Positions 39,478 through 50,672 of a DNA stretch of 64,000 nucleotides are shown here, one piece after another. Made by a program: the position numbers and the translations under genes. The DNA is from Hemicentrotus pulcherrimus (lineage: Eukaryota > Echinodermata > Echinoidea > Camarodonta > Strongylocentrotidae). The stretch lies in assembly GCA_003118195.1 (NCBI GenBank), contig BEXV01000718.1, forward strand, positions 26,113-90,112. The letters run 5' to 3'. Every line of letters begins with the position of its first letter. Within the stretch, counting starts at the first letter, position 1. The notes beneath the pieces are model-generated. The model saw only the letters and a program-made list of their open reading frames with translations, did no database searches and was not told the origin of the DNA.

Positions 39478-42035
39478 CCTAATCAATGGCACTGACTCCA
39501 ACACATCGCACGCGCCCGCTACGGGGTATAACTTCAAGTTTTCTGGATGAAAGCTATGCAGTCATCCGTACATATTCATTTGTTGTTCCCCCCGAGCTGT
39601 TATTCAACTGCTCCACCACCAATCGAAAAAATATCGAACTACACTAAACGTCTGAATAACAAAGTCCTCCTTGGTCTATCAAAATATAGATCCGAGACCA
39701 TCCTTAGATGAGTCCAAACACCAACTTCAATGGTGGTACCAAACTCTTCCGATCGATAAAGTGCCGTTGGACTTTCATGATAGACAAGAGAACAATAAGG
39801 CTAATTAATTTGAATGTGACCGTTTGATATCATTCTTGGTGACGGAGCTATTATTTATAAACGATTAAAAGTTCTTTTCTGGTTTGGTTGATATTCTTCT
39901 GGCTCTAATAAGATATAATTATATCACACCTACGGGTACATTGTCATATCCACCTACACAACATTACTACTATTCCAGTATTATCATCATCATCACCATC
40001 ATCATTAATAACATCATCATCATCCCATTATCGTTGACACCCCCATTTTCGTTGTTGTTTTAATGGTGTAAACTCCCATGAACTTTTAAAGTCTTAAACG
40101 AATTGGTTAGATAGAGAAGTCCATGGAAATCATATATTTATTTTATCACGAAGAATGAGCTAAATATCCGCAAGAAGAAACTCATATAAAACTATAAAGA
40201 ACGCCCCTCCATTACCCCCGCGTCTGAAAATGGGATCGCCCATCGCTGTGGTGTACCTGCATAACGTTGCTATGGAGAGGTCATGCCATGTGAAAGAAGA
40301 GGGCAGATCGATTAGTCAATAGAGATATTTCTAGTATTATTGATCCGGTCTATTCACTATTGTCAGCCCAAACAATTTTGTTTGTTGTCAAAGAATACGA
40401 AGCACGGAAAGAGCGGAGAAAATCCTCAACACGACGACCCGAATTAGAGTGCTCACACATTGTTGAGAGGTAGTTGTAAGGTTTTAATTTACAAACGGAT
40501 ATTATTCTGGTCCGGCTTTAGCGAGTAAGCTGTTGCCTGATATATGGCAATAATCCATTCCTTGCCGAGGAACCATTGGGAGCAGATTTTGGGGGTGAGA
40601 AAGTGAACTTCTGCTCCTTATTTGGTATATGCTGCACATACCAAAGTTGAACTGAAAAGACCCCTTCAAAGCTTCAACTGTGGATTTTTAGTATAACGTG
40701 TTGCGCCAAACTTGGTTATATTTGGCCGTCGATAAGTAGCTACTATAATGAGGTTGGTGTTATTATCTTTCTTTTAGCCATTCACTTAATTTTAAGATAA
40801 GAACATACTTAAAACTCTCCGTCGGAAATTTAATAGTAATGCAGATCGAGATATCGAAGTAAATGTTTGTGACACTGAAAAAGCAAGTCATAAATCTACG
40901 TAATAATTTGACTGACTGGATTCCAATTAACATGCATAATTCGTACTGTGTGTTAGAAAATACTTATAGATTCACTTAACTGATCTATTATAATGTTATT
41001 GCATTTTATACTATTTCGCTGGCGTAATTTTTTTGGAGAATTATATTTCGTATTGTAATGTTTAGATTCTTTAATACCAATCATTACAGCGACGGTGAGG
41101 TTTAATCATCAAATTAAAACCACTAAACATTTCTCGTGTGGATGTCAAGCCAAAAGGTAATTTAAAAAAAGAAGAAGTATATGTATTAAACGTATTTCGA
41201 CAAAATATTTTTTAATACCTAGTAGTAGTATAGGGTACATCGTCCCATGGTCTGTTCTGCTCTATTTGGTTACAGTATATGCTTTGCATCTATTTGATGA
41301 GCGGCCATTAAAAACAAAAAATGTTCATCGTGTCACCGATTATTGACAAATGTATCTTGGACTAGAATAAGTTCCTATTCATAGACTTTGGTCACTTCAA
41401 ATTTAACCTTAGTGAACTTTGGATAATTGCCTTTTGATAGGTTTGAAGTACAGCATGACTGTACATCGTAAAGACCTGCACATCACACCATTTTGAATGA
41501 ATGATTAAAAAAAACCTATGATGGTTAGATAATAGTATGTCAAAGTAATTCGTTTATTGTTTTCAATGTTATGATAACACTTCAATGTCAGTCAACATGC
41601 CAATCCTAACCTTATGGAAACAACATTGGTGTTTACATACTGTATTTAGTGATTTCGCATGTATGGATATGTAATAATAATCAAAAGCAAAACTCTTAGA
41701 GTTATTGTTTTCATCGGTCAATAAAAATGACGTAGATGAAGTGCAATATGTTAAAAGTTTTCCCATATATCGAAATCATTCATTGAACTTTTGCCACAGG
41801 TCTTTGCATTCTTTTCAAGATAAGTCCATATTTAATGTCCAGACGTAATGAAACATGTTCTCAAACTTGAACTATAATTAATTCATCGCAACATGAATGA
41901 CACAAGACAGTAAAGCATGATTATTAAAACACCTTATTTCGATTCTCCCCATATACAGGTTTACAAGTATCATTTCACTTTTCGTTCGACATTCATTTCT
42001 GAGCCTTTCATGATGACGTGAGCATAGAAACATTT
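39478..42035. other. Intergenic upstream of the unknown + strand gene
   Basis: No coding exon found. It includes a short ATC/CAT repeat at about 39980-40025 and should hold the promoter and any untranslated first exon, but I could not place either. Confidence 0.45.
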
Positions 42036-42564
42036 ATGATGGGAGATAGTACTGAAGGTGAGAAGGAAGACATCCCGACGGAGGATGCTCGAGATAATGA
42101 GCACCTCAAGGAAACCAGAAACGATGAAGAGAAGGAGAACTCAAACGAAAAGGATATAGAGAGGGTGGATGACGATCACGATATGAAGCGAGAAGGTGAA
42201 GATATTGGAGGAGGAAATGTCGGCGATTCAAACGCGAACGCAGATAGCAGAGAGGTGGATGGAAAAACCAAACCTATCGGGGAAGAAGAAAATAATGAAT
42301 GTGACGAGAGAGACGATGATGTCAGTAATTTGAAACAGGAAAATGATTGCAAGTTTGATGAGGACAGCAGAGAAAATGGCGATCAACAACAAGAAGAAAC
42401 AGTGGAAGCACTAAATCACCATGATAACGTAAATGAGGATAATTCGATAGACATCGTTAGTCAGGTTAACAAGGAGGCTCAGTTTGTAGGAGAAAATGAC
42501 AAAGGAAACGATGAAGAAAACGTTGGCCAAATCGAAGGAGACCAAGATGCAGGAATTCTGGATA

Positions 42565-42612
<48 letters not shown>

Positions 42613-43087
42613 TTGGAGATAGTATCAGTGTCAACGGATCTCCGAGAGATGCAGTGCGATATGAAAATGATGATAGTTATAAAAACACCGATCTGACAGC
42701 TAGTGAAAAGACAGGCGATAAGGAAATCGAATCAAAAGAGGGAAATCGGAGATCGAGTATGAAGTCTGCCAAAAGCACCAAGAAATCCAAAACTGTGCGC
42801 GTCAAATCCTCGAAAACGGTATCCAGCATCGAAGTCGATATGACGCGTATTATCCGTAACGAAGACAACGATTTCGATGCCGATGAGGATGACGATGCAG
42901 TGACGCGTGTTACGTGTGGTAAAAGTGTTGACTTTTCTATACCTGTGGATGAGGTCGATGAGGAACTCCAGAGGGTGATTGACCGGCCAGGATCGGGGAG
43001 GACATCCATGATGGATAATGAAGATATGATTGGTCTCGGGAGGGCGGCAACCATGAACACACCCGTCACCATTGATGACAGGGAGAG
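42036..43087 (+). CDS. Unknown gene, exon 1 (acidic, poly-Asp)
   Basis: This exon has 1052 coding bases ending at GAGAG/GTAAGC in phase 2. It is rich in Asp, Glu, Asn and Lys, and the GAT run at 42567-42611 encodes 15 Asp. The last 60 residues are less biased (VDEVDEELQRVIDRPGSGR). A short ATG frame at 42010-42021 overlaps just upstream. A possible acceptor at 41957-41958 (ATATACAG) suggests an untranslated first exon further left. Confidence 0.8.
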
Positions 43088-46052
43088 GTAAGCAAAGGTT
43101 GTCATACCTGTATCATTGATCAGAAATGATATATAAAAAATTATGTGTACATGTAAGTGCTTAGAGGATCCATTATGTATGTAAACTGGATTGTTGGAAA
43201 GTTCAGAATGTTGTTTGATGTGTGGAAATCAGCCCAGTTCATATTATTGAAAACTTACTGAGTCAAGCCAACTTCCATCATTAGGGAAAAAGGGGGGGGG
43301 GGCAACTACATAATTCGAAAATAATGTGATAATTTATCAAGACTCTGATTAGGGNNNNNNNNNNNNNNNNNNNNNNNNNNNNNNNNNNNNNNNNNNNNNN
43401 NNNNNNNNNNNNNNNNNNNNNNNNNNNNNNNNNNNNNNNNNNNNNNNNNNNCCCCCCCCCCCCCCCCCCCGTAGTTATGCCGCTGAAAAAGACAATGGGA
43501 AACCAATCAAGGCGATAATTCATATTAATTATGTACAAGTCTCCTTGCTTGTGTTATGTATGACCATCAGTCATGGCTATTCTAGCAGCTCTTTAATGAA
43601 TAATAATTCTATCATGTAAAATTCACATTTCCCAACAGTTTTGTCTACCCACATAGTATTCGAACGCAATCACGTGATGGCATGTACCAGCATGCAGTCG
43701 ATCTCATCCATAACCGATGTGGAAGTGTAAGCTTCAGTACCCGATCTCAACCACATGCTCGACGTCGAGAAACACGACCACCGCCTAGGAGTGCGGCCAG
43801 TCTTCCAGAGCATATTCCTACCACTTTGCTTGGAGGGGTAAGCAAGGAATAGCTTTTAAAATAATACCTCAGTCACGCTACTAAATCGGCAGCTTATCAA
43901 CTGGATCTTGGCAATTCAGGGGTAATGTGTACCCGGTAGGATGTGAAAATCATTTTAGTTTGCTCAGCATTGTGATCGTCTTTAAAATGGCGCCTGGCTG
44001 GAATGCTCCACAGGGAGTGGAGAATGTGCATAAATTGTGTGCGGGCAAGCCTGAATAGATCTGTAAAGCACACAGATATATCGTCGATGTTTTAAGCGCT
44101 ATATAAATTGAGACTATTAATGTTTTGATATAATTTGTTATTTGACCTGTTGTCGGTCTGGTGTCGGTATTATGTGTGTGGCTATAGTCGAAGAGGGGAA
44201 AGAGCTCAGGAATTAAGATATTATATTCCGCTTGGTAAAAAAAAAAACACTAATCAATATAATGTATAGCACATGACATCACCAAAAAGAAACATGGATT
44301 TGAAAAAAAACGAGCACAAATTTTCATAAAAGATTCTTAATTAATGTTAAGTTTAGAACTAAAATTGTTCGCCGAAATTGGAAAATTAACTGTTTGTCTT
44401 CTTGGAGAAAGAAAAAAAAATCATTTATTGTAGTGTATAGATGACATATTTTCCAGGTGGTTGTAGATATCAAACACGGTCATCTCTGAATCAGAATGAT
44501 GAGTGGTTAATCTTCATCTCGTTACAACATCTCAAAGCTAAGGTTTCTAGTTCACATTATATTACTTCTTCCCACTATGCACAGGTTCCGATGTTCAACC
44601 TTCCTAACGTTGTGAAACACATCAACAAGACCCCTTTCAACGATCAACCTAATTCCTATTTCTACATCTCTCAAAGCAAACCTGTACCATTGAAACCGAT
44701 GAAGGTAAATATTAGATGCTTCTATACTTGTTTTCATATTAGTTATATTTCACAACAAAAATAATGTGATTAAGTTTGAATTAAAAGACATATTATACAA
44801 TCTTCCGCAATATGGTCCTAAATGATTGTTAATTCTTTGTTAGTGTATTGGTTGCAAATTTTTGCAATTATGTAATTTCATTGCAAACTATGTAGATTAG
44901 ATCATTCATTAAATCATACTATGGAGAGAGTAATGAACGTTGTTAGATCATTCTAAATGGATAAGGGTTCAGACCAAAGTTTGCTTCCAGCTAACAAGTT
45001 TTAACATTTTGCCGACAAGGCTCTAGGAAAAAATGTTTTTCAAACGTTTGAGTTGTCACATTATACCCCTCTCTATAGTTAAAGGCACTAGAATAATTAG
45101 AACACGCTTGTAGCCTACCTCTTGGAAGTCAATTTGAGGCCTTGACGAAAAACCTCAAGACCTTGATGATCATTTCACACCATTTTACTCTCATTTTGGC
45201 TGCATATCGCTAACAAAATATATATTCACGAATATTTTTATCTCAATAATTTTTCAGGTTTGGAAAGGTTACCGTGGCAACGTATACTTTGAACCTATGG
45301 TGTGTCGAAGAGCTCCTTTTTCCAGTTCTTCACCGAATCCTAAACCCAAAGAAAGAGTTGCCTCATCTCATCTTCCAGTTATTCCAAAATCTGCAGAAAT
45401 AACAACAAACAGTGCTCCTACAAATCCTACCCATTTCAACTCACACTCTGCAACGACATCCAGATCACAGCCCCTGAACGGTCGTCGTACCGCGGCGAGC
45501 GGGACGAAAAGTGCTGTGTCGACGCGTAGTAGCGGACGACAGCTTGCTATCTTGGATAAGACGACGGTCTTGAGTCGTATGGATTATAATGCTGCCGAGG
45601 ATATCAAATGGATAAGTGGTATCGAGTCGACAGGAACGTTGCAGATTGGACCATCGGGCGATAAGTTAGCCGGACGAGCTTATAAAGTGTACAGGAATGG
45701 GCCCAAACATCCCAAGCTTAGGATTCGGCGCGGACTCGTCAGTCATAACTTGGCGGGAAACAATAAGAACTCTCCCAAGTTTGGTGTGAGAGGAGGTCGC
45801 ATAAACGAAGACCTGACGACAAACCGCAATGCTAACCCAACAAACAGAACGCAACAGAGAATATCAGTTCAAGAACATAGTGGCGTCAGTCATTCGTACC
45901 CTGCTGATAACTATAATTGTGTGGATTCAATGACTGCTTTGCAACAAATTATGAAAAGAAACGATGGACATGGACGATCTAAATTGGTGCATATTTTACC
46001 GTCTGCATACGGAGACGGTGGTATTGGATCTATAAGACCCAAAGGAAAGTAA
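42036..46052 (+). CDS. Unrecognised four-exon gene, 721-residue acidic/basic protein
   Basis: The exons are 42036-43087, 43639-43837, 44585-44704 and 45258-46052, all with AG/GT borders and matching split codons. They give 721 residues ending in TAA. I start at ATG 42036 because an in-frame TGA lies at 42000-42002; the next ATG, 42039, has the better context (A at -3, G at +4). The N-terminal 350 residues are highly acidic, with 15 Asp in a row (residues 178-192) and then a Lys/Ser patch (KSAKSTKKSKTVRVKSSKTV). The C-terminal half is basic and Ser/Asn/Arg-rich, with short ordered-looking blocks such as DGMYQHAVDLIHNRCGSVSF, VPMFNLPNVVKHINKTPF and VWKGYRGNVYFEPM. No signal peptide or membrane segment is seen. 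I do not recognise the family. It converges with PCM1, but no shared role follows from that. Exons 2 to 4 are the likeliest conserved part. Confidence 0.8.
43355..43451. other. Assembly gap (97 N) in intron 1 of the unknown gene
   Basis: It is followed directly by 19 to 20 C residues. It lies fully within the intron between exons 1 and 2, so the coding model is not affected unless an exon is hidden there. Confidence 0.98.
43639..43837 (+). CDS. Unknown gene, exon 2
   Basis: This is a 199 bp exon with acceptor TTCCCAACAG/TTTTGTC and donor GGAGGG/GTAAGC. It encodes FVYPHSIRTQSRDGMYQHAV, DLIHNRCGSVSF, an Arg-rich RRRETRPPPRS stretch and LPEHIPTTLLGG. It joins exon 1 by completing a Ser codon and leaves in phase 0. 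Confidence 0.8.
43985..44122 (+). mobile_element. SINE 3' part inside intron 2 of the unknown gene
   Basis: CAGGGAGTGGAGAATGTGCA, ATCTGTAAAGCACACAGATA and TTTTAAGCGCTATATAAATT match the 18441 and 27795 copies in order and spacing, with more divergence. Confidence 0.6.
44585..44704 (+). CDS. Unknown gene, exon 3
   Basis: This is a 120 bp exon, symmetrical in phase 0, with acceptor CACTATGCACAG/GTTCCG and donor ATGAAG/GTAAAT. It encodes VPMFNLPNVVKHINKTPFND then QPNSYFYISQSKPVPLKPMK. It is not low-complexity, so it is a good query for homology. Confidence 0.8.
45258..46052 (+). CDS. Unknown gene, last exon
   Basis: The acceptor ATTTTTCAG/GTTTGG opens 264 codons ending with TAA at 46050-46052. 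It begins VWKGYRGNVYFEPMVCRRAP, continues as a Ser/Thr/Asn/Pro-rich stretch, then has MDYNAAEDIKWISGIESTGT and a basic tail. AATAAA signals at 46842 and further right could end the transcript. Confidence 0.82.
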   Translation, partial: VWKGYRGNVYFEPMVCRRAPFSSSSPNPKPKERVASSHLPVIPKSAEITTNSAPTNPTHFNSHSATTSRSQPLNGRRTAASGTKSAVSTRSSGRQLAILDKTTVLSRMDYNAAEDIKWISGIESTGTLQIGPSGDKLAGRAYKVYRNGPKHPKLRIRRGLVSHNLAGNNKNSPKFGVRGGRINEDLTTNRNANPTNRTQQRISVQEHSGVSHSYPADNYNCVDSMTALQQIMKRNDGHGRSKLVHILPSAYGDGGIGSIRPKGK

Positions 46053-48169
46053 TTAATACATGTTAATGTTACATTGTGAGAATATTAACTATACGCGATA
46101 ACAAATAATATCTAAAAAGTGCTTTTAGCGTGTAATACCAGCCTTTGAACATATACTGGACTAAAGTCTATGAAATATCAATATTATCAGGTGTGCATTG
46201 ACTTCTAGAAAACAACTTAGCCAATCTCAATGCACCATATTGTTTTGCAGACAGAAATGTTTCGACATTTCAAATGGTGATGCTTAAAAGGCTACTGAAA
46301 TAACCTGAAATAATCTTGACTTGATTTTTGTTGAAAGTCTATGCGATCACAATATACATGATCTTGTTACCTTAATCCATGTTAAGAATTATGCAGCAAG
46401 GCGAGGTTAGTGTATGTTTAGGTTTAGTATACAACCTGGCTTTATCAAATACGGTATAGCAATCAATTTAGCATATTAAATGTCTTCTATATTCTGTCAG
46501 CCGTATATAAATTATTGATTGCCTCCAAATACATTAATCAAATGCTGGTATCAATGTGCAAATATTATATCGGCGTATGAATGTTTGTAAAGAAGTTATT
46601 ATATGCAGAATTTTATGATTATGATATGCAATTAATTTCAGCTAAAAACGCACTTTTTGTCATGTTAATCATGAGCCAGCTGGTAATTACTCGCCATTTA
46701 TGTTCTTATGAGAGTTTGAGTGAAATACCTAGAGGGGATCTGTTCTTTTCTTTTATTCCCCTGAATAATAGTCTGAACCACGGCCCTGATTTTTTCCTTG
46801 TTTCCTTTAAGCTAGTTGTATCGATTGATGAAAGCGCCTGAACAATAAAAGCAATTAAGATTGCATGGACGTACTGAAATGTAATCAATACGGTGAGGTC
46901 GTTTTTATAATTAAAATAGATTTAGTCGATGCGAAGTACCTATATAGATGCATTGATAGGATTTAATGGCATTATGAAACCCCTTATTGCACTGAAAGAT
47001 GCTCTCAAGAAGAAAATGAATGCTACTACTATAAAACCTGAAATTACAATTACTGTTTCTTCAAAACTAAGGTACCGGTAGATGAATGTCAACGTAATGG
47101 TTTTTTGCTCAGCTGTCATTAAAGTTACGGAATTGTATTTTTTCACATGGTGATTGTCGCGGCTTATCTGAAATGTCTTCTTAAAAGAGTAATATATTTC
47201 TTCAGTTGCCATAGTAATCTTGTACATGTACATCTATATTAATCATTGGACACCTTGTGCTTATTGTGTAAGGGTTCTAGTGCAATATTATATGAAATAT
47301 CTCGTAAAGTTTGTAATCTTCGATATCATGTAGCCTCGCTTCGCATAGCAAAATTGATATTTACAGCTGGTTGGTGGAGGGGGTCGGAATCGTGCTCCAC
47401 AAGACAACCTGAAACGTGCGCAGCAAATCTATCCTGCCATGTACATGTCGTTCAAATCCAGTGATATATGGCGTAGCCGGCGTATGACCTTTCCGCCCGT
47501 TTTAGCCTCCCCCAAATGATTTTAACTTTTTGAAAAAAATATTTTCCAATGGATAGCAAGGAGGGATTAGGGGGTAAAAAGAAAGATTAAGATTACTGCA
47601 TGAGGTGATTAACTTAATAATCATATCTATTGTTGCAGAACCAAGCATGACCACTACAAATGCCTTATAAACACTCCAAAGCGTGAATCTGCAATAGATG
47701 CCCAATTACATCAATAAGAAGATATGGCAATTCCTCGTGCATGATGTACTTTTGTAAAGACTTTCTTTTTGACAAAATGAAAAGCAATTTTTGTATCTAT
47801 GGCTGTGTTTTGTGCATCATTACCTTGACTTCAATATAGATTAGATAATAAATTATATTTAAAACTTTTTACTTTACAGATTCTCTTTGTTTCTGGTGTT
47901 CTTTCAAATACATGTTTACCTAAATTTCTTTTATTTCTGCACTACTCCGTCTCTCTACATATTTCACTCTAGATTTAAATAAAAAATCTTCATAGTTTCA
48001 TACTTGTCATATCTTTTGAAGCCTTCTTAAAAATGGGGGTTTACATTTCAGATTACGAATGTGTATGAGTGCGTGATCACAGAACGACTACAACAGATCC
48101 ATATTCTCCATACTTTACAAGAAGAAAAAAAAGACAAAACAGTCCTATTTTGCGATGTTTTTCTTTCTT
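46053..48169. other. Convergent intergenic space / + strand gene 3' flank
   Basis: No supportable exon was found. The AT-rich sequence contains plus-strand AATAAA motifs near 46842 and 47848 that could serve the unknown gene, so its 3' UTR may fill part of this stretch. The two genes end tail to tail. Confidence 0.5.
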
Positions 48170-50661
48170 TTTATTTCCAAACTAGAAGTCTACAAGGATT
48201 ACTTCACACATCAATCAATCAGATGGAATTAATCTCAGAAAGGCACTAGAAAACAATGAAAGAAAGAACATTACATCAATAAAGAATGAATCTCCACAGA
48301 AACATTATTTTCATCTCCATCCAAGACGACTTTTACATCAAATTTTGTTGTCTTGAATATTTCTTGTGAAAACTTTGTAGGTATGCATAGTTCCTCAAAA
48401 ACTAGCATCCCTTTATAACATTGTAAAGAGTTTGAACACTTAATAGGAAAAATGGAAAAGGATATATCGTTTCCTAGATAGCACATCAAAACGCAATATA
48501 CTCTCAACACATTTACATTAACAATTTCATATCTTCTGTCTGAATCAAGCATGTCATAACTTTTTCCCCTTCCATTCACATTATTGGTCCATTCAAAGTA
48601 CTGCTGGGTAGTGTCTCCATGTAAATACAAGTAAAACTTGCACACTGCTAGTTTTTACTGTAACATTTCTTGTAATAGTCACAGATGAGCCTTAAAGATG
48701 CAAAAATGCAACTTTGCTCTCATCCAGTGTTTTTTCACATCAAATTTCATATGTTGGAAGATAGATGCTGTGAATACAGGCTTCCATCGTATCTCTCAAT
48801 TCATTTCCCTTGCCACTAAACAACTTTAAATGGCTTTGTGTTGCTATGAGACTCAGATTAAAACTTGAAAAAACCCTGTTTTACAACTGCCAGTCAGGTC
48901 TGATATGTCAATATACAAAAAGCTCTCAATTCACTGAATATGATGCCCACCATGAAATCAGCCTACTCAAGACAACAACATCATGACATGTCCATGTCAG
49001 GCTTAAAATATAATGCTGCAATCACGTTAACAGGCAGTTAATGAAATACAGTGCATAAAGGCATCATTTTTCTTTGTAAATCTTGAAATAAAGTAAGAGT
49101 GAGTTTACAACAGAAAGAAATACAAAAACATTATTCCCCTACCGTATCAAGGTGCAATTAATCAATGCATGCCCAATGCATAAAGTATTTCAAGACATTT
49201 ATTGCCATGGATTCTCCACATTCAATTTCTAAAGAAACATATTCACTCTACATACAAATTTGGATAGATTATAAACTTTATACATATTCACACAGCAAAC
49301 TAATGAAATAAAAGAAACTCAATATTTGGAAATACTACCACAAATACATTGCAGCATGCATACCTTCAGAAGGTGACAGAAACAAAAGACAATCATTCAA
49401 GCATAACCAAAATTTACATTTTTTTCCATGTACATACCATTTTCTAATACATACAAATGACACAAATATTGTACAAGGCCAAATAAACATCAAACAGAGA
49501 TATGTTTTATGAATACCTACAATATCTTTGGACTTTTTTTTTTCTCATTAATTTTCATTAAATGGCACTCTTATTACTTGAACATTGAAATAACTAGTTA
49601 AACTGCTTTGAACAAGGATTTGATATCAAATTTTCTAAACCCAACAAATATACAAAATATTTTATGCACATTATGTTACAAAGCAAGCTACAAATACCAG
49701 TAATGGACGGAGAATTCCAGCAGTATTATTCAATATTCTCATTTTCCCCTAAACAGAACAGGCATATTCATATATTCCAACTTAAATAGGAATGCGGTTG
49801 TTATGTACAATTATGTGTCCTTGCAATGAAAGGATCCAGTATAAAAAAAAATCATGAAATTCAAATTCACCAAACTCTCTGTGCTGTGCTGCAATTCATT
49901 ACAACCTCTGTACACATCTAGTCAAGACACATATCAAATCTATCTCTGGACCACCAAGTAGCTGCTCTCCATTCTCATCAACAGTCAGGGGGTAGACAAC
50001 TAGACATTACCGTACTTCAGGAATGTTGAAGTTAACATAATCTTTAAAAGTATTACTGTTAGCACTTTCTTTTTGCCACAATCATTTTGACATACAACAA
50101 CTATGTTCCTTTTAACTGTTTTGCTAGTCATATCTTTACGCTTAATCATCGTTTTTCTTGTATTCCAAACTAAACAGAAAAGATAAATTAACAAGGAAGA
50201 GTGAAGAAAATTAAGACGGAATATGTATAACACTTAACATTTTCACTAGATTTTTACCTTCTAGAAAATTGATTCAAAATAGTATTTCATATAATATTAG
50301 AAAAACTGTGTATTTAAGTATATACTATACAGGAGAAAGCCATAGCCTACATACTGTCACTAAATAATCTCTTAATCTCTCTTTTGGCATGAACAATAAA
50401 TTCTTGAAAGAACACTTTATTTTGAATCACACACAGAAAAGACCTTACCTACCACAAGCCATTCATTACCAATGCTCAACAACTAGCTAACATCATCTGT
50501 GACATGTTCAGACACGTTTAACTCCTAAGACCTCCTTCATATTTCTAATTCATCGACACACACTGGAATGGTTTCATCATCATCATGTCTCTACCTGGGA
50601 ACCGCATGGCCTGCAGCACAGCCTTGTCAAGGCATTTCATTTCTTCAGTTTTATCTCAAGT
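48170..50661 (-). other. PCM1: Probable PCM1 3' UTR and gene 3' flank
   Basis: AT-rich sequence without coding exons follows the PCM1 stop. Minus-strand AATAAA signals occur at 50421-50416, 49203-49198 and 48175-48170. The first is about 240 bases past the stop and would suit a short 3' UTR; the others would give long forms. Which one is used cannot be told from the sequence. Confidence 0.45.
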
Positions 50662-50672
50662 TCACTCTGATC
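50662..50672 (-). CDS. PCM1: PCM1 terminal coding exon (stop codon), then 3' UTR
   Basis: A strong acceptor, TTTCATTTACAG, precedes 50672. Joined to 51154 it adds the end of a Gly codon, Ser, Glu and TGA at 50664-50662, and the exon then continues as 3' UTR. It is short and rests only on splice site and frame, so it is the weakest part of the model. Confidence 0.55.

Noticed and set aside
43289..43480. Inverted repeat around the 43355 gap (G run and C run with CAACTAC/GTAGTTA)
   Set aside because: The bases next to the homopolymers are in the wrong order to pair as arms; the similarity is incidental.
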